DNA from: Psychrobacter sp. NZS113
GTDB taxonomy: Bacteria > Pseudomonadota > Gammaproteobacteria > Pseudomonadales > Moraxellaceae
DNA: 64,000 bases
Direction of reading: 5' to 3'
Assembly: GCF_015864825.1 (NCBI RefSeq)
Contig: NZ_JADYWL010000001.1
Coordinates: 62,001 to 126,000 of the forward strand
Under the pieces are notes generated by a model. That model saw only the letters and a list, made by a program, of their open reading frames with translations. It was not told where the DNA came from and did not search any database. The position numbers and the translations under genes are program-made. Below, piece by piece: positions 58,683 to 64,000 of the stretch. Numbering within the stretch: the first letter of the stretch is position 1; the number at the start of each line of letters is the position of its first letter.

Positions 58683-59813
58683 TTATTGGTGCTCTTTATT
58701 AGACGGTACGCCAATATAATTAAAATAAGCACTGACGGTCTCGGGTATCCAGTTGATATCGAATTTTGAGGTCTTTGTTTTTTTACCATTGGTGCTAGAT
58801 TGCTCAACGCTAGATTTATTATCAGTAGATTGACCATCTACTGAATGGGTGTCTGCGCTATTCTTTGGATGATTGTCGGAGCGATAACGCAGATAACCGA
58901 TATGACCACCGTGCGGGGTATCTAAAATGGTGACACTATCAGAGACATCATTTGGCGTCGCGGTAAAGCCAATAAAAGGATCGTCCTTTGCACTAATCAG
59001 TAGCAGAGGCTTAGTTACGTTGATCAAATAAGGTAGGGCAGAAGAAGAGTGATAATAGTGATTGTTGGAGCGGTAGCCATGACGCGGGGCGGTGAAGATA
59101 TCATCAAAGTCGCTGATACGATTGACGGCTTTGATAGCATCAATTTCTTCTTTGGTAATATCGTTCGCCAACGCTTTTTTGATAATTGGATTGAGCAAAT
59201 AAGGCGTATAGATACGATGACTCAAAAAGCTGTGCATGGTAATGGCCGCTGACGACATATCGACGGGAGCAGAGATGACCGCAGCGCCTTTGCAGATGGC
59301 TTCGTCACCATACTCGCCCATGTACTTCGCTAGTGCATTACCACCGAGTGACACGCCAGCCGCATAGATATTGGCATACTGCGCACGTAAGTTCTGTAGC
59401 GCGTGATGCACCTCGGCAGTATCACCCGCATTATAAAAAACTCGACCATTAGCTGGAATACCGCCACAACTACGAAAGTGCACCACCACAAAATGCCAGC
59501 CTTGCGCATGCATTTGATATGCCAGCGCGCGAGCATAATGGCTATCGCTGCTGCCTTCCATACCATGAAATAGCACAATCAATGGCGTTTGCTCAAGCTC
59601 ACCAGCTTTTGATGCCTCTACAGAATGCGCATCATAAAAGTCGTAAGCAATATCGGTTTCACTTAAGGAATCTTGCATCACCACGCGGCGATAGGTTGGT
59701 GCTTTGGGTGCAAAGAACTTGGGCAAGATGCTTTGTAGATGGGGATTGGTTAACCAAAATGGTGGCTTAAAAGGGGCTGGAGAGAATGGCTTGTTCGATT
59801 TGGAAACAGACAT
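58683..59813 (-). CDS. YheT-family alpha/beta hydrolase
   Basis: Predicted hydrolase of the YheT group. It starts with PFKPPFWLTNPHLQSILPKF (family signature: NPHLQTI), then has LIVLFHGMEGSSDSHYARAL, RSCGGIPANGRVFYNAGDT, the nucleophile elbow AAGVSLGGNALAKYMGEYG, and the Asp/His pair (SAKDDPFIG; TPHGGHIGYL). A C-terminal extension of about 50 residues rich in Ser/Asn/Thr is unusual. The natural substrate is unknown. Confidence 0.9.
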   Translation of the reverse strand: MSVSKSNKPFSPAPFKPPFWLTNPHLQSILPKFFAPKAPTYRRVVMQDSLSETDIAYDFYDAHSVEASKAGELEQTPLIVLFHGMEGSSDSHYARALAYQMHAQGWHFVVVHFRSCGGIPANGRVFYNAGDTAEVHHALQNLRAQYANIYAAGVSLGGNALAKYMGEYGDEAICKGAAVISAPVDMSSAAITMHSFLSHRIYTPYLLNPIIKKALANDITKEEIDAIKAVNRISDFDDIFTAPRHGYRSNNHYYHSSSALPYLINVTKPLLLISAKDDPFIGFTATPNDVSDSVTILDTPHGGHIGYLRYRSDNHPKNSADTHSVDGQSTDNKSSVEQSSTNGKKTKTSKFDINWIPETVSAYFNYIGVPSNKEHQ

Positions 59814-60006
59814 AAATGGCTCTTATTTAATTATTGTTAAAAAGCAATGGCTTATCATACCGATGGCAATGGGCAAAACCAATGACTTTCAGTGAACGCA
59901 TGGTTACTGAATATCAGACACTTAAAACAACCACTGCAAAGTAGACGCTAAAAAAAGTCCTTCAAAAGTAGATACCTAAAAGCAATCAATTAGCATCATG
60001 TATCAT

Positions 60007-60603
60007 TTAGTGCTTATCCAACACCCGCCCATCCATCGCAAGGCGTTCTTTTAAACTATCGATATCGACTTCAGCAAGCGTCACAGTCAGTGTTACTTGC
60101 TTACTATAAGCGACATCATCGATGCTGCCGTTCAGGCTATCGACGACGTAACGACATTGGGCTTCGGTGGCAAACTCTGCCAATATCTGTACTTTTGCCA
60201 TTGGGACATAAGGGCTTAATGTCATCTGATCGACGGCCGCTTGTGCTGAGCCTGCATACGCACGGGTTAGACCGCCTGCGCCTAACTTAATGCCACCGAA
60301 ATAACGCACCACGATGATAATGACATTGCCGATAGACTTGTGCTGCAATACATTTAATATTGGACGTCCTGCCGTGCCATTTGGCTCACCATCATCATCG
60401 AAACCAGCACTGGTGGTGTTATTTGGATCGCCAATGATATAGGCCCAGCAGTGATGACGGGCATCGGGATACTTTTCTCGTAGCTGTTCCACGTGAAACA
60501 TTGCGTCCTCGCGTGACGCTACGGGATAAGCATAAGCAATAAACTCAGATTTCTTGATTTCTAAGCGAGCAGTGACGGTACGTTTTAGCGTTTGATAGCT
60601 CAT
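60007..60603 (-). CDS. yigZ: YigZ/IMPACT-family protein
   Basis: A 198-residue two-domain protein of the IMPACT/YigZ family, whose role is not firmly known (possible link to translation or nucleic-acid binding). The signature region is complete: KKSEFIAYAYPV, ARHHCWAYIIGD, the GFDDDGEPNGTAGRPILNVL block, VIIIVVRYFGGIKLGAGGL and TRAYAGSAQAAVD. A parS-like palindrome lies inside the gene, encoding FHVEQ. It is a single gene, 193 bp from yheT. Confidence 0.9.
   Translation of the reverse strand: MSYQTLKRTVTARLEIKKSEFIAYAYPVASREDAMFHVEQLREKYPDARHHCWAYIIGDPNNTTSAGFDDDGEPNGTAGRPILNVLQHKSIGNVIIIVVRYFGGIKLGAGGLTRAYAGSAQAAVDQMTLSPYVPMAKVQILAEFATEAQCRYVVDSLNGSIDDVAYSKQVTLTVTLAEVDIDSLKERLAMDGRVLDKH
60485..60500. 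promoter_or_regulatory. parS: Distant parS-like site inside yigZ
   Basis: TGTTCCACGTGAAACA has one mismatch to the B. subtilis-type consensus and is the exact reverse complement of the site after gyrB. It lies about 42 kb from oriC, 34 kb from its nearest fellow site. Confidence 0.65.
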
Positions 60604-60905
60604 ATTTCATCAGGTCTAGGTTGGATATGGTAAACTGGTCTTACTTTCACTGTCGTCCATATTTGGCGCAGTGTTTATTTAATTTTTATTATAGTACCAC
60701 TTCTTACCCGTGAAGATAGCGATGCAAGCTCAATGTGAGTGCCCGCGTTGCTGCTATAGTCGGTTCAAGGTAACTTAGAGACAAGAATGGTGAGTGAAAG
60801 GACTACAAACAGTAGACGACACTAGCCTGACATCCTCTCTAATTTAGATAGAACTGAATATGCTGAGGTAAAGTAGGTATCATAAAACGGATGGTAGTAA
60901 ATAGT
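60604..60905. other. yigZ-rsuA divergent intergenic region
   Basis: About 300 bp between divergent genes. No repeat, hairpin or small gene was recognised; both promoters are expected here. GGATGGTAG just before 60906 contains a weak ribosome-binding site. Confidence 0.45.
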
Positions 60906-61610
60906 ATGCGTCTAGATAAATTTATTAGTAAAGCCACTGAGCTGTCACGTAAAGAATCCAAAAAAATCATGCACGCCGGTGAGATTATGGTGAACGAGCA
61001 GGTCGTCAAGGATCCTGGTTTGCATGTCGATATCGTTAATGACGAAGTGATGTGGGGCGGTGAACCACTCTCGGTCGCGGCTGGCAGTCGTTATATTTTA
61101 CTTCATAAACCTGAAGGGTTTGAATGTACGCTAAAGGCCAAAGAATACCCAATCGTCACTGAGCTGATAGCCGTGCCAGAGCTTGGTAGCTTACGCATTG
61201 CTGGTCGCTTAGATGTCGATACCACTGGCGCACTGCTGATCAGTGATGACGGTGGTTGGCTACATCGTGTGACCAGTCCTAAGCACGAGCATGCCAAAAC
61301 ATATGAGCTGACCTTAGCGGATGCGATGGACAGCGATGCTCAAGCCAATGCAGTCAAAGAAGTAGCGGAAGGTATCTTGTTAGAAGGTGATCACGAAGAA
61401 ACCAAGCCTGCGGTTCTTGAGTTCATCGATGCAACACATGCGCGCCTGACGTTAGAGCAAGGTAAATATCATCAAGTTAAACGTATGATGGGTTATTTTG
61501 GCAATAGAGTAACTGATTTACATCGTGCCAGCATTGGTCATATTAACTTAGAAGGATTGGAGAAAGGCGATAGTCGTTTCTTAACACCAGAAGAAGTTGC
61601 TAAGTTTTAA
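60906..61610 (+). CDS. rsuA: 16S rRNA pseudouridine516 synthase RsuA-like
   Basis: Small-subunit rRNA pseudouridine synthase. The N-terminal S4 domain is MRLDKFISKATELSRKESK, and the catalytic domain has RYILLHKPEGFECT, then IAGRLDVDTTGALLISDDG, in which the Asp of GRLD is the nucleophile, and QGKYHQVKRMMGYFGNRVTD. This matches the RsuA/RluB/E/F group; the 234-residue length and the GRLDVDTTG form fit RsuA best. An upstream in-frame ATG would add five residues. Confidence 0.9.
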   Translation: MRLDKFISKATELSRKESKKIMHAGEIMVNEQVVKDPGLHVDIVNDEVMWGGEPLSVAAGSRYILLHKPEGFECTLKAKEYPIVTELIAVPELGSLRIAGRLDVDTTGALLISDDGGWLHRVTSPKHEHAKTYELTLADAMDSDAQANAVKEVAEGILLEGDHEETKPAVLEFIDATHARLTLEQGKYHQVKRMMGYFGNRVTDLHRASIGHINLEGLEKGDSRFLTPEEVAKF

Positions 61611-61627
61611 GTCGTTGCTTTCTTTCG

Positions 61628-61674
61628 TTTTAAGATAACTTCGCTTTAAAATGATTTCGCTTTAAAATAACTCG
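61628..61674. repeat. Short tandem repeats after rsuA
   Basis: Three imperfect copies of a 15-16-bp unit (TTTTAAGATAACTTCGC, TTTAAAATGATTTCGC, TTTAAAATAACTCGC) just past the rsuA stop. Confidence 0.6.
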
Positions 61675-61693
61675 CAAACATATTATCTAAAAT

Positions 61694-61730
61694 GAGCAGC
61701 CACTAAACAGTGTGCTGCTTTTTTTCTTTT
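61694..61730 (+). terminator. Intrinsic terminator of rsuA
   Basis: AGCAGCCAC pairs with GTG(T)GCTGCT around a short loop, followed by a run of seven T. Confidence 0.75.
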
Positions 61731-61965
61731 ATTTTCAGGGCAGTATGTGTTGCCTATCTCTTAAAGCTAAGTAGCAATTTTGCAAAATTGAGCCTTTAAC
61801 ACTTTGCAAATATTATCCTTGTGCTAAAGTCTTCTCACCTCTTTAATCTCTATATTTACATAATATGTTACTTGCTATGCCACGTGGCTAGCATGAACAA
61901 TGTCGTTCTTAAACACTATCGTTATTAAATACTGTCATTATTACAAATCAGATAGGACTGTCTCT

Positions 61966-63030
61966 GTGAAATTATCCGTATTAAAATCTGCTGGTCTAAT
62001 CAGTACCATACTGTTGGCAACGACTGCATGTGCTGAGCCTAGTGCCAATGATGCTACCAGTAAGAATGTCAGTCAAAGTGCCCAAAGCCCTCAAGGTGCT
62101 GGCACAGTAAGTAAATCTATTGACAGTCGCTTGCGCCAACTGTTGGCTCAGGCAGGTATCAAAACGCAAATCACCTCTATTGTGCCATCCAACTTGCCCA
62201 ATATGTATCAAGTCAATTTGGCGGGGCAGTTACCTTTGCACATCACTGAAGATGGCAGATATGTCATCCAAGGTGAGCTACAAAAGAACCCAAGCAAGCG
62301 GGTAGTGACCAAAACCCCAGCACGCAGCACGAGTGCGCAGGTAGGCAAACCTGTCAGTGCTAGCGTCAAATCTGACATGCTAGCAAATATGGCAGCGCTG
62401 AAAAATATGAGTGCTAAAACACCATTTTTCTATACTGCCGTACCTGGTGTTATTTGGGGTGCGACGTTAGAAGGCGTGCCTTTCTTATTATCAGATGATG
62501 CGCAGTACATCACCGATGGTGAGATATCTGTCATCGAAAATGGTCAGTTTATTGGGCTCGACGAAGAGTTTGAATCGCTGAAAAATCAGTCTGTGTTTGC
62601 GACGTTGGATAAGAGCCAAGTGATTACTTACACAGCGACCAGCAAAGAGCGCGCTGTCATCTATGTGGCTGATGATGTGAATTGTCCGTACTGCCGCCGA
62701 TTGCATCAACAGATACCCATGCTCAATACAAAAGGTGTCACCGTCAACGTTATCGGCTATCCGATATATGAGGCATCACCTGCACAAATGCGTGGTATCT
62801 GGTGTCAAGCTGATGAAAGCAGTCGTCGCAAAGCTTTTGATAAAGCAATGCTAGCGGGTCAGATGACGCCTGCACCAGCTAACTGTAACACCGATCATAT
62901 AACGCCGAACCGTGAAAAGGCAGCTGGTCTGGCCGTGATGGCGACGCCTGCTATTTACCGTGAGGATGGCGTACTCTATCAAGCCAGCTTTGAGAGCCCT
63001 GAATTCTTGGAGTTTTTGGGCGTAGACTAA
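61966..63030 (+). CDS. DsbC-like thiol:disulfide interchange protein with doubled N-domain
   Basis: Exported disulfide isomerase-like protein. The GTG at 61966 gives a signal sequence ending LLATTACAEPS; Cys may be lipidated or removed. The C-terminal thioredoxin fold carries the active site NCPYCRRLH (CxxC at about residues 240-243), then MATPAIYREDG (cis-Pro motif). Two DsbC_N-like motifs precede it: AGQLPLHITEDGRYVIQGEL at about residues 87-106 and VPGVIWGATLEGVPFLL...YITDGEI at about 159-188. Ordinary DsbC has one. The linker between them contains a Lys/Ser/Thr-rich segment. The length of 354 is far above usual DsbC (about 215 mature). The upstream ATG at 61900 has no signal-like start. 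Confidence 0.85.
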   Translation: MKLSVLKSAGLISTILLATTACAEPSANDATSKNVSQSAQSPQGAGTVSKSIDSRLRQLLAQAGIKTQITSIVPSNLPNMYQVNLAGQLPLHITEDGRYVIQGELQKNPSKRVVTKTPARSTSAQVGKPVSASVKSDMLANMAALKNMSAKTPFFYTAVPGVIWGATLEGVPFLLSDDAQYITDGEISVIENGQFIGLDEEFESLKNQSVFATLDKSQVITYTATSKERAVIYVADDVNCPYCRRLHQQIPMLNTKGVTVNVIGYPIYEASPAQMRGIWCQADESSRRKAFDKAMLAGQMTPAPANCNTDHITPNREKAAGLAVMATPAIYREDGVLYQASFESPEFLEFLGVD

Positions 63031-63062
63031 ACCACGCCACTAGCGATACTACTAAGATATCG

Positions 63063-64000
63063 TTATCTATCGGTTAGATGCTGCGCGAGTCGTTCGATAT
63101 GCTCAACACCAATCCCGCAGCAACCGCCAATAATATTTGCACCCGAGGCTTGCCAAAGCTCGGCCCACGTTAGGTAATGCTCAGGTGTGGTGTCTTCACG
63201 TATGTCGCGCAGTTGTGCATTGGCTTGTTTATGGACTTGCTTTGAGACAAAAGCATTGGCATAGACGCCCAGTTGCATAGGGTGCGATGCTTTATCAGTC
63301 AGCTCTTTCGCAGTTTGCAATGCTGCATTCATGACCTCGGGCTGACTACAGTTAAACAGTACGGCATCGACATTCAATGCCATCATCGCCTGTACAGCCT
63401 CGGCTACTGATTCACCAGAGCGCAACGTCGGTGTGCTCACAGCACGATTGGAATCAGCACTGCTATTAAGGTCATCGGCAGCAATATCTAACTGACTGTC
63501 ATCTAGCGTAAATGCAATCCAAATGGGTTTAGATACAGCTTCTTTTTGAGTCGCTGTAAATTCAGTAATTAGCTGATGCCACGTTTGTGCTTCAACGATA
63601 CTGCTTTGTGTCTCCACCAACCACATATCCACATAATCTATCTGTGCAGACAATAACGGACGCGCAATCGTAGGGGCTTGCTTGGCATCGAACAAGTCAG
63701 GACGGTAAGAGCCGAATAGTGGCGGTAGACAGCCAGCGATTTGTACGCTTGCTGCGTGGTTAGGATTTTCGCTTTCTTGCTTTTCATTCTCTTGTACGGC
63801 CTCGAATGCGAGCTGCGCTGCAGTCCTGATGAGCTGCTCACCCTCACTAAAAAAGCTGTCTCCCAAATGATAAGGAGTGACTGCATAGCTGTTGACAGTG
63901 ATAACAGTCGCACCTGCTTTTATGTAGTCCAAATGGACATCACAAACACTATCGGGCGCTAGGCTCAATGATAGCGCTGACCATTCAGGTTGGCGAAAAG
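63063..64000 (-). CDS. Homocysteine S-methyltransferase family protein (5' end missing)
   Basis: Zinc-dependent methyltransferase related to MmuM, which makes methionine from homocysteine and S-methylmethionine. The reading frame remains open to the right edge (FRQPEWSALSLS upstream of SLAPDSVCDVHLDYIKAGAT), so the start is outside the window. Zinc ligands are in VLFNCSQPEV and IIGGCCGIGVEHIERLAQ. The N-terminal core would hold the DGGMGREL motif seen in relatives, not visible here. The central region holds an acidic Ser/Asn-rich insertion (about DDLNSSADSNRAVS). Confidence 0.9.
   Translation of the reverse strand, partial: FRQPEWSALSLSLAPDSVCDVHLDYIKAGATVITVNSYAVTPYHLGDSFFSEGEQLIRTAAQLAFEAVQENEKQESENPNHAASVQIAGCLPPLFGSYRPDLFDAKQAPTIARPLLSAQIDYVDMWLVETQSSIVEAQTWHQLITEFTATQKEAVSKPIWIAFTLDDSQLDIAADDLNSSADSNRAVSTPTLRSGESVAEAVQAMMALNVDAVLFNCSQPEVMNAALQTAKELTDKASHPMQLGVYANAFVSKQVHKQANAQLRDIREDTTPEHYLTWAELWQASGANIIGGCCGIGVEHIERLAQHLTDR

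Larger units (their letters stand above)
61611..61965. other. Intergenic region rsuA-dsbC-like gene
   Basis: About 350 bp. It holds the tandem repeats (61628-61674) and the rsuA terminator (61694-61730). The rest should include the promoter of the DsbC-like gene. Confidence 0.5.

Noticed and set aside
61866..61900. A CCACGTGG palindrome near 61880
   Set aside because: Only the central CACGTG is shared with parS; the GTTTC/GAAAC arms are absent.

Overview
The window is a 64-kb stretch of a gammaproteobacterial chromosome spanning the replication origin. The order rpmH / dnaA-dnaN-recF-gyrB with rnpA-yidD-yidC-mnmE on the other side is the classical gamma-proteobacterial origin region. The moderately AT-rich sequence, the protein character (long RsmB and GyrB, nrdR-ribD beside the origin, TsaP-DprA) and the metabolic content point to Moraxellaceae, most likely Psychrobacter; the genus is an inference. 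No rRNA, tRNA, CRISPR array or intact insertion sequence was found.

Left of the origin (1-17.7 kb) nearly all genes lie on the minus strand, pointing away from oriC: dprA (cut by the window edge), tsaP-like LysM gene, thrC, an unknown gene, rsmB, fmt, then ribE, ribD, nrdR, mnmE, yidC, yidD, rnpA and rpmH. The exception is a large plus-strand hybrid sensor kinase. oriC lies between rpmH and dnaA (about 17.86-18.10 kb), with three exact DnaA boxes, several near matches and an AT-rich stretch. A second cluster of DnaA boxes lies between ribD and ribE (10.97-11.27 kb), and a pair lies between yidC and yidD. Right of oriC, dnaA, dnaN, recF, gyrB and mntP run on the plus strand.

Palindromes matching the ParB-binding site parS recur on both sides of oriC: two exact cores (4.95 and 26.44 kb), six one-mismatch sites (10.7, 11.2, 13.3, 21.6, 22.4 and 25.6 kb), a weaker 11.20-kb site, and a distant one-mismatch copy at 60.5 kb. 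Several lie inside genes and show up as an odd FHVKQ/FHMKQ motif in the protein; two directly follow the terminators of gyrB and mntP. No parA or parB gene is in the window.

From 26.5 to 53 kb the window holds metabolic and transport genes: rlmF, a LysE exporter, a crotonase, a Sel1 protein, a small YadA-head protein, a MalY-type lyase, a BCCT transporter, guaA, two MDR-type oxidoreductases, an oppABCDF peptide importer, a racemase, an alpha/beta hydrolase and a nitronate monooxygenase. Accessory genes are interspersed: a DUF2628-like/unknown pair bracketed by twin terminators and a stand-alone SIR2-like protein.

The most notable accessory segment is 53.9-57.3 kb. A plus-strand pair encodes a small DUF4258-like protein and a radical-SAM protein with the features of a prokaryotic viperin (antiviral ddhNTP synthase). 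A 591-residue protein of unknown family is transcribed divergently from the same AT-rich intergenic region. Together they form a candidate defence cassette. The right end (57.5-64 kb) returns to housekeeping-type genes: a DsrE protein, a thioesterase, a YheT hydrolase, YigZ, an RsuA pseudouridine synthase, a DsbC-like protein with an apparently doubled N-domain, and a homocysteine S-methyltransferase cut by the window edge.
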